Source: Schistosoma mansoni
Taxonomy: Eukaryota; Platyhelminthes; Trematoda; Strigeidida; Schistosomatidae
Direction of reading: 5' to 3'
Length of the DNA: 64,000 bases
Assembly (NCBI RefSeq): GCF_000237925.1
Contig: NC_031496.1
Span: 8,905,711 to 8,969,710, forward strand
Under the pieces are notes generated by a model that saw nothing but the letters and a program-made list of their open reading frames with translations, was not told where the DNA came from and ran no database searches. A program made the position numbers and the translations under genes. Of the stretch, positions 46,679-60,330 are shown in pieces (within the stretch, counting starts at the first letter, position 1; the number at the start of each line of letters is the position of its first letter).

Positions 46679-47108
46679 TGTAGTGCCGTGCTTCAATAAT
46701 AGTTCACTTCGATAACCGTTATTATACCAATCTTAACGGTGTATAATATCAGAAGGCAAAAGGAAGCGGCAACTACATTTTTATTGATGAATGATGCAGA
46801 CCAGAAAGCTGTGGTCACATGAGCAAGTGTAAGCGAGCGAAGCAAAGATGATGCATAGTGGAGATGGCTGGGAAGCTAACTCGATATGAGCAAGCATTAC
46901 TCAATATTTATAATCAGACAAAAAAGAATGACAGACATATGATGAATAGGATACGAAGGGTACATATATACGCTCATATAAAAGTATAGTCAAGGTCAAT
47001 AAGCGAATAATTAACAAGATCAAAATATGACTCATAATGGACAGGCGAATTAGCTTGATCAGAAGCTAGAATAAAGTGTATGGGCTTAACATATAAACTG
47101 ATACTACA
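46679..47108 (+). mobile_element. Solo LTR, family L2, 430 bp
   Basis: It starts TGTAGTGCC and ends GATACTACA, so the tips TGTAGT/ACTACA are inverted. ATAT flanks both sides (46675-46678 and 47109-47112). AATAAA at about 47070, near the right end, favours the + orientation. No internal part is adjacent. The element family cannot be told from the LTR alone. The AT-rich duplication is only 4 bp, so chance is not excluded. Confidence 0.6.
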
Positions 47109-48889
47109 ATATATTAAGCAGGGCACACAGGCCACAAGATATAACAGAAATGAACTTTCATCACTTTTCTGATGCTGTTATATTCACTTTAACCGAGCGA
47201 AAATTAGTGAAAGATGTTATCTGGATATAATTGAGCTTTTAATTAAATCCATTTTCTCTTAAAGAAGAATAATAATCTGTTTAGATGTAAATTGTTTAGC
47301 TTCACATTGAGTAGTTAACATAATTTTACATTTATATGTTAACATGCTGAATTATAGAATAAACATGTTAGTTACCATTGTGTTTGTTTACTTATATTCA
47401 CATGTACCTATAATTTCTTTTGATAGATGGAGCAAAATCTAATGGTTGAAGTGAAATTATTCACTTGTAATCCTCTTCAGATGTTAGGATTATACATTTA
47501 TTTGATAGACATGTAGTTCTAGCAGTTCTTCAGATAAACTTAATCTATAATCAAGACGATCTTTTGGTCAATTTAATTTGTAATGGTTGGCATTACGTTG
47601 TTGATAATTTGACTGAACTTCAATCATTCTTAGTTGGCATATGTGCATCTTCTAAAGATTGCCTCTGCAAAGCCATTATATATATTATTGAATAGATATA
47701 ATGTGGATTCGTTTTATAAGGGGTATACATAAGTATTTATGCATATTATTCGATAGCTTAATAGGCTTTCTCTTCCTTTTTCATCTTCCCGCCTAAGTAA
47801 TCAAATTGGAGGGTTAGTGCATAGCACTATCAGATCTCGAACACCACTCATTATAACACTACCATTTTCTCTTGTGGAGAGTGATGAACGCTAAACAATC
47901 TTCAAAACAGAAGCAAGTGAAAAGCAGTTTGCAACTATTAAATACGAAACTAAGTAAATTTCTCGGTGATAAGATTTTGTTAAGTTGTATACTCGATCTT
48001 TAGGAATTTCATATTCTCTGTGATATTATCCATCTTCAGCTTCAGCACTAATTTTATATTTTACTGCTCATTCTTCATAGATTTCTATAACCGAAACTAA
48101 TCATCTTGTTCACCGAAAATCACTTTGTCAACAAAATTTTCTACTACTGTTTATCAAATGTAACTTCAAGTTCGTAATCTGTACATGTTTATTACGTTGA
48201 TAGAAAGCAGATGATATAGAAATCAACATTTCGGATAATTGATCACTGAAGTAGAAAATTGTCTATTACAGATTTGAAATTATTCTGAAACATGACTAAA
48301 ATGACTTTATTGGACAAACCACTCCGTTGTTGAATCAATCAGCACGAGTCATTGAATTACCTTTCATCGTAATTTTATATTATTAAAAAATTTATATATC
48401 TAGCGATATTTTTCTTATTTATCGATTCTTCGAAGTTACATGCCAGTATTTGTCTTCTCTTATTCCTTGACTCATCATGATGTAGCGCTTTCAAAGTAAC
48501 CTTCGTATCTGTTATTTATTCATGCATTGTTGATACAACTCCTTTTGAATTGTCGTATTCACATCTCATCGATTATATCACATAACCTAATTAGAATGAT
48601 TTACTATCAAGTGACTGAAACATACTTTAAATAACAGTCTGATGAATTCTATATGAATTTATTCGGCAGATAACTTTATTTGAAAGTAACATATTTTTCT
48701 AAGGAGTTTCTTTGATAAGTTAGTAGTTACTCTCTTTGTTTTCTTTGAACTTGTCTTATTATCAATGTAGTGTTTCAGTTTCATCATTTTCGGCTTTAAC
48801 AATTCAAAACATGATGTCAAGAATAATTCAAAATCAGTTATTATGAAAGTTTGTTGATCAACTTTTACTCTGTGATCATTAGATACATC
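47109..48889. other. Intergenic, nothing recognised
   Basis: AT-rich sequence without coding signals, tandem repeats or copies of the families seen elsewhere in the window. Confidence 0.6.
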
Positions 48890-49260
48890 TCATGTGACCA
48901 AGTAAAATTGTATCACTCCTATATCATTTCCTGCAGCAATTTGGAAGACTCTTCCGGTCTCCCACATTGTCCGAACATTCCATGTACCTATAAAAATTGT
49001 CGCTCTGGTTGTTAGAAGGTGCATTGGCCTCATGACTTCCGAAGGAACTCGGCTTTCATCACGAGACGTCATAATTATTCCTTCCACTCTCAGGGCAGAG
49101 TTTAAATGGTTTGAATAATTTTTTTCTGGTTAGCGTTTTTTTTAGCGAGTTGGTTTTCTATGGGATGGGGTCGCTAACCCCATACCCAACCCTCCTCCTT
49201 TACCCGGGCTTGAGACCGGCAGTAGCCCCCGGAGGAGCTACAGGCGGAGTTATCATTTCC
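48890..49260 (-). mobile_element. RTE-type LINE, 5' end and start of endonuclease
   Basis: The minus strand reads RPMHLLTTRATIFIGTWNVR, then TMWETGRVFQIAA, the standard start of schistosome RTE (SR2/Perere-like) ORFs. Upstream lies the typical 5' sequence, seen on the + strand as TTTACCCGGGCTTGAGACCG. Only the first ~65 codons remain; the rest of the element is lost. Confidence 0.85.
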
Positions 49261-49641
49261 AGTAGAAGACATATAAAGTCAAAAGTTATTTGAATATGGA
49301 ACTATCATCCAAGTTGTACTAAAAATTCATTGGACTGATTGAACGTATTGTATGACCTTGGCATGATTAGACTGTTTGTTTATTTTATCATTTATTTACA
49401 TTTCAAAATTAAATAATCAAAATTCATTAGTTTTGACTTTGAAACTGTTTATAATATTGTGGTCTATAGTTGATCAGATACTATATAAATCTTTTATATC
49501 ATTGATCATTTTTCCTAGAAAACGATAATAGTTAAAAACAAACTCCCTATTCATATCTATCGTATAAAATGTATCGGTTGGATGACAGTTTTGGAAGCGA
49601 TAAATATTGTATTCTTCGTTATTGGTTCATTACTGTCTTTG

Positions 49642-50042
49642 TGATATGCTTGATGCTAATTACGATTTCTCGGTAAACGAACGAAGGTCAGTGACACGAT
49701 AGGCTAATCTAATCCGTTGTCCCAGGCCCCGCTAACTAGAGAAAGAAGTCCAAGACGAAGTAGGGGAAAATATATTCCGTAAGCAGACGAAGTACAAGCA
49801 ATCACAATAGGGAGAAATCAAACGTATTTATACAGTATAAAGTTGTCCTTGGGAAGCATTACAAAAGAGCACACCGAAGCACAGCGGACCAATAGCGTTT
49901 AAGATTTTTCCAAGTGGGATATACGACTCGAAGGTGAATGGAGTGCTTTTGGCGCGAAAACAAGGGAATTCAAATTTTCAAAATAAAATTACAAAAATAA
50001 GTCATTTACCAAGTAAGTTCTGGGGATTTAACATTCCCAACA
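49642..50042 (-). mobile_element. Solo LTR, family L1, 401 bp
   Basis: It starts TGATATGCTTGATG and ends CATTCCCAACA, with exact 5-bp duplications CTTTG (49637-49641 and 50043-50047). Both ends resemble the LTR at 2517-2900. On the minus strand a strong TATAAATA box is present, which sets the proposed orientation. It is a solo fossil; the clean duplication suggests modest age. Confidence 0.8.
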
Positions 50043-50499
50043 CTTTGGGATGGATCATATGATTATGTTACATTTTCATTGTGAACAATATCAGTACCGC
50101 AGAGTTATGAAGTAATTTTAGAATTTTCGATCACTATATATGAATTCATTGTTAAAGCTTGTTTGTTTTTATTGACTAGTGAAGAAATGACTAAAGTATG
50201 TTTCACCCTGTTTACCATTCATCAGTGAACATGGATTCAACCCACTGAATAGTGATTTCTCCTTAGACATTAGGTTGGAGAATCTCGTTCTAAAAATTTA
50301 TATTCATCAGGATAATAAATTGAAATAATTATCTTATATTCATAAGCTATCACTGGATATTAAATTTTGTGAATCCATGTATTTAATATCCCAGAATAGC
50401 AATGATTAATTTCTGTCGGCATATTAGCTATTCACCCAGAGAGTAAACTCATTTAATATTTTAATCACGAAATGATCTTATCTAGTCTACCATTGGAAA

Positions 50500-50945
50500 C
50501 TAGGAATCACTAAACAGCTACTTTGTCCTAGTATGTGACTCCTCATTGGGATACAACCACAACTCAATCCTCGATCAAACCAAGGATCGAAGGCCTAGGG
50601 GTGAGCATTTAGCATCTAAACCACTAAAGCGGCATCCAATGACATACATATATCTAACTTCCATCAATTCACAATATTCTGCGACCATATTCGATTACCT
50701 GAGGTGGATGACTTTTTCAAACTCAACATTGCTGAACTACGATGATTACCGCTTATCACCGGAGCTCCAGAAAATGCATGTTGAAGCCAGTCTATATTAA
50801 GTGCTTGATTATTATTAGTATAGTGAGGTCTGTGGGAATTATAGTTTCTGGCGTTTCTTGTTTTTCGATGCTGGTCTAGCTAAGATCATTTCATGATTTG
50901 AACTATGAAAACTGTACATTCACAAAAAAATTCCTCCTTACTTTC
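50500..50945 (-). mobile_element. Decayed Sm-alpha-like SINE
   Basis: It has the complement of the tRNA-like part (GAGCATTTAGCATCTAAACC, then GCGGCATCC) and an arm GATGCTGGTCTAGCTAAGAT, ending in TTGAACTATGAAAACT. It is diverged. Its hammerhead is not recognisable. Confidence 0.65.
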
Positions 50946-52144
50946 GACATCTTAAACTAGATGCACGTTATAATGAATAAGAATACACTTATATTTGTTC
51001 ATGATATTATCCTTCCCTGGATCGTAGTGACTACTAGGCTGATTTTTGAACAGATATGGTTAGTTGATTGGTCCGTGAATAATCCGGTATGAAAACCTCT
51101 TAAAAACTCGTTGGTTCGTTAATATCTCGACGTTCATGAAATCCAAATTTATTGAGCACAGTCTTCATAAAGTTATTTTAACATATTCTGTTAACATTTT
51201 ACATTCTAATAACAGTAGCGGTACTAATTTCTTGTATACTCTATCTACCTTTTGTCTGAGTTGATTAAAAGTAAGTAACTGAAAGAGATCTACTTACAGA
51301 GATATCTATCACAGCGGTTAATACAAGTCAAACAACTTGTGATTCATATCAAGAAAACACTTTATTTTGAGCAGATGAAGTTTACAAAACGCTTACAATG
51401 CATATAGTTTGTTACAGTGAGTAATGGGCAGATACATTTGAAATTTTGTTAAAACACAGATGGTTGCTTAAATTTCAATTTATTCAATGGCATGGTTAGC
51501 CACTTTAGTTATTTACTTTAAATGTTATTTTTAAAGTCGTAACGATATATATGGAAAAACAGTAGTAAAGGATTAAGCGGTAGAACATAGATAGTTCACA
51601 GCATATTTTTAACATTACTAAATCTTTCAGATATTCATTTAAGGAAGTGCACACAAGACCATTACCGCTTAGATAATGATGTAAAGTGTGCATCAGGACT
51701 TGCAGAAGTGCTAACAATGTAACTGTACAATCCTGCAGTTATATTTTGAAGAAACCAATTTAGAATCAATTGAGTATTGGAAATTTTAAAATCGTGACGT
51801 AAAGGTGATACTTGAAACTTTTTATTTTCTGGGAAACGCTCATTAGAGTTCTGTAACTCGTGCATACGAATTCTGGAAGTGTGCAAATGTAGTTTTATTG
51901 TCTATGTAATGTTCTAAACAAAGCTTAGTGTTCTGAAGATTAACAGACTTTCATGAAAACACATAAATGAAACAACTTTGAATCTAAAATACTATTAAAA
52001 TAGATTAGGAAGCTGATAGACAAAATTTATAGGTATCTAAATGTATCATGGGCAATCATTTTACAATGAGTTAGTGAATAAAATGAACCGAGATGGGATT
52101 TCATACTATCATAATTAGTAATTTCTTGATTTCATGAATTATTT

Positions 52145-52465
52145 GAAGCTAGACCACCATGGAAAACCTGGAAGCACTGGACGGCCGTTTCGTCCTATTG
52201 TGGGACTCCTCAACAGTGCGCATCCACGTTCTCGCCTCACGAGATTCGAACCCAGGAGCTATCAGTTTCGCGCCCAAACACTTAACCGATAGACCACTGA
52301 GCCAGCATCCAGCGGTGTTATTGTCTAACTTCAACCGATCCATGAAATTGAGCGACACATCCACCAATGTCTTCAGTGAGTTACGATCTCACAAGAGACC
52401 CGGTTGAACTCTACTGGTCACTGCTTCTTACTAGAACTTTAATATCAACAAAACCCCTTCTGATA
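52145..52465 (-). mobile_element. Sm-alpha-like SINE
   Basis: It has the left arm GAAGCTAGACCACCATGG, a minus-strand hammerhead with one core change (TTGAGGA for CTGAGGA), the tRNA-like part (GAGATTCGAACCCAGGAGCT) and a ~100-bp body. It ends AACAAAACCCCTTCTGATAA. The ribozyme is probably inactive. Confidence 0.85.
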
Positions 52466-53639
52466 ATTTCTTGAAGTGACCGGATTCCTTGATGTCAATT
52501 ATTGAAGCAATCATGTTACAATATATTATGACCTTTAAGTTCTTTCAAACTAATTTAATACTACGGATTAGTAAATAATAAAATACATACAATATTTTCT
52601 TGACTAAATAACAAATGACCTTGAGCTAAATACTGCCAAAATAAGATGTTTATATATTTAGAGATCAACAAAAACCCTTTTTAAATATTCATTCTATTTT
52701 AACGGAAGAGTTTGTTTCATCACGCTTCACTCTAGGATGACCATCAACAGTTGCTTATTTCGATCAACTATATTTGTACTTAGATTCTAACTTTCCTATA
52801 CCCATCTGGTTCGAAAAACATATGTACATTTCATTTTGTTGTCGAAAATTTCACAAGATAGTAAGTTTTCAATGCAGTTACAAATCTACATTGTTTCAAA
52901 ATAAATAAAGATCTCTGACATGAAAAATACCTACATAATGTCTAGTAAGCTACTTATTTTGGTAAATAAGTAGCATAAATCTAATTTGTAAAATATGTTT
53001 TGTGTAATAAGAGGTTTATCAAATTATATGATTTACAAGAGTAATTCAGTGAGATTAGTATGACTAAAAATGAAGTTCCTTAGGTATTCTTATTAAAAAT
53101 AAAAACATCGAATTAAATAAATGGGGGAATAAAAAAAGGATCATAGAGATACTAAGGAAAAGCATCAATAATTTTTCCCTCTAAATTAAAACTAGAAAAT
53201 AATATTTAGGAGTAGGCTTCGTATAATTAAAAACCGTTTTGAATTGACAAAACTGTCTGCCGACGTTTGTTCATTGTTGCGTGAGGTACAATTTCTCCTC
53301 CTAGACCTCGTTCATGTGACTAAAAACGTCTTTTTCCTAGACCACTCCTAGGTTCGCATTCAGTGCTGTTTAACAATGAATGAGTATGAACTTGTTCTCA
53401 TAATCTTGTAACTACAAGCTTAATCGTTCTTAATCTGGTTAAGCAATCATTTAATTGTTACTTAAATTTCTTAGTGGAGCATGTACTTTGTTTTTAAAGA
53501 ATTATGACAACACTTAAGCAATAAGTTCTTTGTTTTGGTACATAACTATTTAACTCATCTTTCAATGCCAAGGTGATATACACATAGGTTTTGTCACTAA
53601 AACTTTCTCTAGTTAGTGATCTTTTAGCAAAGTTCCTCT

Positions 53640-53745
53640 TTACCATGTGGGGTTGCTAATTGTACACCCAATCCTTCTTCTTCATCCCGGCTTTGGATGT
53701 GCAGTAGATATAGAGATATAGGATACAACAGGAGATACAAAAACA
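53640..53745 (-). mobile_element. Decayed RTE 5'-end fragment
   Basis: GTGGGGTTGCTAATTGTACA, then CCCAATCCTTCTTCTTCATC, follow the same order as 49165-49230 with many changes. Confidence 0.5.
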
Positions 53746-54667
53746 TTCTTTGCTCCAATTTAATACATCCTTAACATACATCCATCTTATATCAGTATCA
53801 GGCTCAACAGCTTCATTACATCTTTAATAGCATCTTTCGTGAAAATACTAATGGATAGTCTCTTTATTAAACCTTGTTTTTGTGAAACATAACAGAACTG
53901 TTGAACATGAGACACTTTCTTTTCCATGTGCTAGATAGATAGTTTAATTGAATCATCTTCACTTGAACTAATAACATTTCATTTAAAAGAGTACCGTAGC
54001 TGTGAACCATTTTACATCTCTTTAGTAGACAAGTGATATCACATATTTCTGATCAACTTCATTTTCTTAAGATACCACTTAAGTTAATTGAACAAATAAA
54101 TATTTGAAATTTATTTCAGATTATTTCCTACTTTTTTATGGAGTTTTGTTCTCTGACCAATCCATCCAGCTCAGAGAACAGAACTCCATCAAAATCACCC
54201 ACCTGAGCTACAAATCTTCACCAATTTCCTACATTATCCAATTTATTTGAGATAATTAACTAATTACAAGATAGAGCAGTATGGTTATATTCTCCCCCAA
54301 AAAACTATACCTATTGACAATCTTTTCAATGAATAATCATCTATACTAAGGGTACCGCCTAGAATTACACGATTATCCATGAAGATGAATAGAATAACTC
54401 TCAGAATAAATAATTAATTATATTGGGTGGAATGATACATGCCTAATTTTGGATGCCTTATTATTTATAGGTAGACAAGTTTGTTCTTCTTTTTATTATT
54501 ATTATAAATAAATACAAATAATGAGCGAAATTGTCTATAAACAAACTAACTTTCAACCAAAAGCTAGTGTAAAGATTTTACTCAAAATAACAAACAAATA
54601 TTATGCGATATAAGTTTGTTGAGCATTGAATACTCAAATATAATTGCCACTTTGACATTTATTTTTA

Positions 54668-55077
54668 TAGTTGAAATCATGAGTCAATTGAAGCTGAACC
54701 ACCATGGAAAACCTGGAAACACTGGACGCCCGTTACGTCCTATTGTGCGACTCCTCAGCAGTCTGTTGTGAAATCTCAACCCACTGAAGACAATTGGTGA
54801 ACGGTTGTTCAAACTTCGTGGATTGGTTGAAGTTAGACATTAACACCATCGGATGCCGGCCAGCTCAGTAGTCTATCGGTTAAGTGCTCTAGCGCGAGAC
54901 TGGTAGGTCCTAGGTTGGAATCTCGCGAGGTGGGATCGTGGATGCGCACTGTTGAGGAGTTCCACAATAGGACGAAACGGCCGTTCAGTGCTTCCAGGTT
55001 TTCCATGGTGGTCTAGCTTCAATTGACTCACGCTTTCAACTATGAAAATACTAAATCTCCACAAAACCCCTTCTGAT
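54668..55077 (+). mobile_element. Sm-alpha-like fold-back SINE
   Basis: Left arm (54668-54770) and right arm (54950-55077) are inverted copies around a tRNA-like part. The right hammerhead has perfect stem I and III, but TTGAGGA replaces CTGAGGA in the core. The left arm hammerhead is also damaged. Confidence 0.85.
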
Positions 55078-57366
55078 TATAATCAAGATAAGTCACTGAT
55101 GCAAACCATGAAAAACTGAGTTTACTTAATATTCTAATCTTATTCGGTCAACATTTGCATTACTTCTATTTTTTCCATTGTCATTATAAAATATAAGGGT
55201 TAATGTTAGATACTCGTTTTTTAAATAACTATGGCGTGAAGTGAAGTAATGGTTTATAGTACAGTTGCTAAATGAAGTGAGTACTCTTGATTGAAATAAA
55301 TTCTGTTGATTAAGTGATAATTTCCAGAAGACAAAAGTATAAAAATAAAAGTTGGTTGACAGTTTGATGAATAAACAGGATACACGTGTACAATGATAAT
55401 AATAACACCCCTATCAGTTAAATAACCCAAAATAATAATCATGGGGTAATTTAATCTCATGGTATCAACCAAATGAAATAAATAAATTTGTCTATGTATT
55501 GTATATGTTGGTTGTAAAGATTTCCTGTTAGGTGAGATGATTGATTTTCTTCTTGGGTTTCAAACACCTGTATCTTGATGTTGTAATCAGAGACGTTCTT
55601 ACTGGACTATTCAAATTACAGTTAATCTGCTAAAGAACTGAAGCATTTTTATTAGCTAACCATTTCATAACAACTAATATATTAATTTCTAATCATTCAT
55701 ACTTATCAAGTTCTTTCCATAAAATTACTATGTAGCCATAAGTATTAGAAACTTGATATCCTGATCGACTTTGTTTGAGAAGTAATTAATTTGTGGCAAA
55801 ATATTTAATAAGTCTATTCAGATGAGAAAAATTTAAAAAGTTGGTTTCTTTTCAAGCTGACAATCAATAGCCATACTATGTGAAGTTTTAGGAGCTTGTC
55901 TTCCTGAATATTCCTACATTTGAATACAGTATAACTGTGCAACATTCAATTACTTATTATAAGAATAAAATTTGTATTTTTTTTAAGTCATTGAGAATGA
56001 ATAAATTTTATGAGCGTGATTTTTAACTGAGTTACACTTTCCATGACTGTGCTTATTGTTGCACCACAGAAAGTAGTCAACATATCAAGGTATTGTGTTT
56101 TGTTTATCAATCCTGTACAATGTCGTGGTAGTAAGACATATTGATCCATCGAAAAGGCTGAATATATATATATATATATTCTTAGAAAATGTCTTAACAT
56201 GTACGTATACTGAAATTCGTCACTTCACTTTGAATTCAGATTCTAATAAGTTTCTATTTAATGATTAACCAGTTCGTGTGACATTTCTAGGGGTTTAATG
56301 TAAATGAAATTCAGAAGTAGATTACATCATGCATTGGATTTAACTAGATAACTATTAAAATCCCAAAAGTGCTTGATGACGTTTCCTTTATAGAAGGCAC
56401 AAATATGTAGCGGGTATCTATGACTTCTTCAGTGATAAAACTCAGAACTTTGAGATTGTGTGGGATACGCTTAACATTTAGAGAGTTGAGTTGGCTTCGA
56501 AATATGTACATTTTTGACTTCAGTCACTTCTAGATATTTTATGATTACTATTCATTAATATAAGTAGTAACTGTCTCTTTTACAACATGTTTGAGCTTCA
56601 CTAGTCATGACTTCTTACTAGGACGTAAGTGTTAAGTCCACTCTTTTCCTATGGTTAGTTTGTGGTGTAAACTACCTCTAAATTCAATATTTATGATACA
56701 TTTGTCATCTTATAGTTAGATCGAATTGTTCCTAATGTTACTGAACACTGACTGGTTAATGATTAATAACAAATTTCAGTTTAATTAGCTTTTATCATTG
56801 TTCGTATCCAGTTGTTAAAATTGTTGACACGGTTGGTTGTAAAAATGTGGTATAATTAAATAGTGCCATTTTAGTTTAATAAAACACAATTAGAGTATCC
56901 AAGCTGTGAATATGAATGCTTCAAATCATTTATGCAAAACTCTAATCAGCATAATTTTGGTGGTCATTCAAACGTGAAAGTTTACTTATCCATGAAGTTA
57001 TTCATTAATTTTTTGCCTGTTTAAAACTGCTAAAACAATGGTTCTTAGAGGGTGCTCAATATTATAAATTGACTAAAGTTGGGAAATTAGAACCATTTAG
57101 ATGTTAATTCAGTTCGTTACAAGGCATGAGGCTGCTATGTTCCATCACTAAGCATTTCATGGGTGCACATTGCTAAAACGTTCCATACCAGGATAAAAAA
57201 AGCTTCTTAGTGCTTATTGATATTTTTTAGTTGTTTAGTAAAAACCAATTTATGATAAAAACTATCTTCCAAGAATAAGTGTATCTTTGCTTTTAAATGA
57301 TAGATGTTTCATGCAACAAATTTTTGTGAAAACATTTTATCATTTTACTAAACGTTATTTCTAGTT
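55078..57366. other. Intergenic, no gene seen
   Basis: It holds a short TA run at 56163-56180 but no coding signal or recognised repeat. Confidence 0.6.
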
Positions 57367-57889
57367 CATTTATTTATTTATTTGAACACATAAATATTGG
57401 TACAAAGAGGCACCAAATATATATGCGCCACACAAATCTCATTTGATTTGTGTGAGGGCTGTGATACTGCTCAGGTGCCCAGACGAAAGCAGGCGGTTTT
57501 CTTAGGAGGCCATACCCCGAGCCTTTGACCTACAGGTCTGATCCACAAGGCAGTGGAGCATCGTGAGGAGATGCAGTCCCATGGTAGCCGGTCACCAACG
57601 ATTGATTCATACGCCATTCGTTCATTCAGGATACTGGAGCCCATGTGCACCATTGGTTTGGAATCAGGGTTTTCCAACTCCACTAGGTGGATCCTCCATA
57701 TCCACCGGCCCGGTTAAAGTGCCGGACATTCGCTTTTCATCCTCTCAATTTCGTAAACAACACCCATGGTGCGAGAATGCAGTGAGTAGGACTTCCCTGA
57801 CAGAGGCTATTAATGCGTGGCCATGTGAGAGCATTTCGAGAGGGAGAGTACACTCTCCCCACTTTCAGTCGTACCAGGCCATTCGGGGG
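57367..57889 (-). mobile_element. R520 retroposon, full-length copy
   Basis: 523 bp, with a TTTATTTATTTATTTG tail complement at the left. It is flanked by CTAGTT (57361-57366 and 57890-57895). Confidence 0.88.
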
Positions 57890-57895
57890 CTAGTT

Positions 57896-60330
57896 TAGAT
57901 AACGGGATGGAAGTAAGCTGTTGTAATTCAGAAATAAATGTTGATCTCATGAAACAGTAGTATTTTGTTTATCTTGAAATCATAAAATCTACGTCTGACC
58001 CTTATTACCAGTTTATGTATTGTTTTTACACTGGAAGAATAGGATGAGAAAGAACTCTTTACAATAAATTATATATCATTTATTTAAATTATTCACGGTT
58101 TTAAAATTATTATTAGTGTGGTATGGTCTACTTATATCCACATAAGCAGTACATGGTGATAGTCAGACATAGAATGTATTTTGGCAAAAGATCGATAAGG
58201 AAAGAACAGGAATGAAGCGTAATCTGTACGATAATACATTAACAATGAATTCAGAGAAGACGGACTGATATTTACAGAAGGAACAGTTAAGATTGAGACA
58301 ATTAATTATTATTTTGTAAATTAACTGCTTACTGTATGGTTATAACAATTTAGTGAGATATTCTGTAATTTGTGCTTAAATTCACTCGATTGTCCTCACT
58401 CGTGTTCTCGTTTACTTTCATTACTAATTATATATTAATGAAGAAACTAGAGATATAGGAAAGAGATGAAGTTGAATATTAACTTCAAAGTAGATCAATG
58501 AATTCAAAGTTAATTGTCATGCACAAAATATGTGCGCATATTATACTATGTGAGATAATAATTATTATTATCATCATATCATGTGATTACATTAAATGCC
58601 TGATAGAATGAATTTCCACTTAGCTATGATAGTTCAAATGAGTAATTAGTTAATAGATATTGACCAAGAATATGACAAGACTATTTACTATCAGAGTGCT
58701 TTATTAATGTAAGGGATTTGAGAAAACAGTTTAAGTTAAAGTCAATCCATTATAAGAAGCTAAATTCAAGTGTATCAGCCTGCAAAAATAATTTAACTGA
58801 AAGTCAATTCCATGAAGAGAATTTTATCGTAGACGATGTCATTTATTCAAGTTGTACAGTCGTATTTCTAGTTATGTTGGTAAGCTCCGCATAGTCTTGT
58901 ACGAGCGCTCTATCGTTCGTGGATGTATCAAAGATAACCTGTCTCACTAGGTTATATCAACATCAATTTAAGTTTACTTTCTCATGTTGACGAGGTTACA
59001 TTGAGGGCATAAAGTGAAGGCTATTTATACTCATTTCTGAACATTATCTTCCTTCGCTTTCGAAAGGCGTATGTAAAACGACCAACAGTTCGATGCTGGA
59101 ACATCTTTTTAATCGTGGTCACATAGTCACACCAGATATATACTTCAAAGTCATCCATATATTCAGACGATTCAGTTTGACAGAAGCACAATTCAATACT
59201 TAGTGCACTGCATAGGCATTAGCAAATCAGCTTTTAAAAGATATGCTCTGTGTAAAAAAGCGATATGTTCAAGCTATCATACTTCTATGATCCTTACACC
59301 TAATTTTTCTGAACGGTAATTCGACTGTTTGCCCATCTTCCTAATGTTTGTTCACTCTTATATTTTAAATTGTTTGTTGTTATTATTTTAACGTTGATAA
59401 TTTATTCTTTACATTTCTCATACTTGTCAAGTAAACAGTTATTTTCCATATCTTCCTTTAAATTTTCAATCATTTCTTTTGACACTTAAAATTACATAAT
59501 CCTCCCTCTATTTTTCATTGATCTACCTCACTTTTCAGTTTACTACAAATGCGATTGTATAGCTTAAGTAAACAATATCATTGAAAAAAATTTCTTCGTC
59601 CAATTGTGCTTGATTCTTCTTCAGTGGCATAATGGGTTCCTTTCTTCGCTTTTCCTTAGTGATAATTATGTATTTGCTAACAGTTAAGTTTGAGAAAATG
59701 CACATTAATCTTTATGCAAAACTATCACTAATTGAGTATAACAGTTATTACCAAAGGTAGTTTTTCAATATCATGCTATATTCCGGACTAAAAGAATATA
59801 CAAAATCATACCATTGAGTTTTATTACCATCCAAAGACAACACTGATCTAGGCAACATTTAGGCCATCATGTTATTTCAGGGTACGGTTGGGGTTGAGTA
59901 ATAGTTAGATGTCTTAAGCTAGAAAAAAAATGTCCATTGTTCTATACTTTTCAATGTTATCATGGTGAATTCAAAATGTGATGAAATTGACTTACATTAA
60001 TTGGAAGTGAAACGCCAATGAATACGACTCCATTACACAAACGAATCATCAATAAAAAATTATGTTTGTTTAGTCACGTATAAGCTGTATGCATATAAGT
60101 TGTTAACAGTAGCATCCAATTAATTTAGATAGAACATAATTGGAAGAATTTATTTTAGTACACAAAAACGGACGAATGCTGCAGAAATCCTCTGGCTAAT
60201 AAGCATAGAATCGATTAGTAGAATAAATACCCGTGATTACAAATTCATAAACTTTAAGAAAATACATGCATTTTCTGATTTTCTGTTCGATTAATTATAT
60301 TATTGATCCATCTGAAACTCTGATCACAAG
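57896..60330. other. Intergenic, no gene seen
   Basis: AT-rich, without recognised coding or repeat content. Confidence 0.6.

Noticed and set aside
48890-49087. Host gene with FIGTWNVRTMWETGR
   Set aside because: This is the standard start of an RTE LINE endonuclease, not a host protein.
50546-50800. 84-residue open frame
   Set aside because: It overlaps a decayed SINE. There is no splice-linked continuation or family resemblance.
54938-55000. Active hammerhead at the right arm of the 54668 SINE
   Set aside because: The core reads TTGAGGA instead of CTGAGGA. The first core base is essential, so I do not call it active; the copy at 52145 has the same change.
57563-57898. 111-residue open frame, similar to frames at 39797-40075 and 63019-63333
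   Set aside because: The likeness comes from the shared retroposon sequence, not from a gene. The frames differ in start and end between copies.
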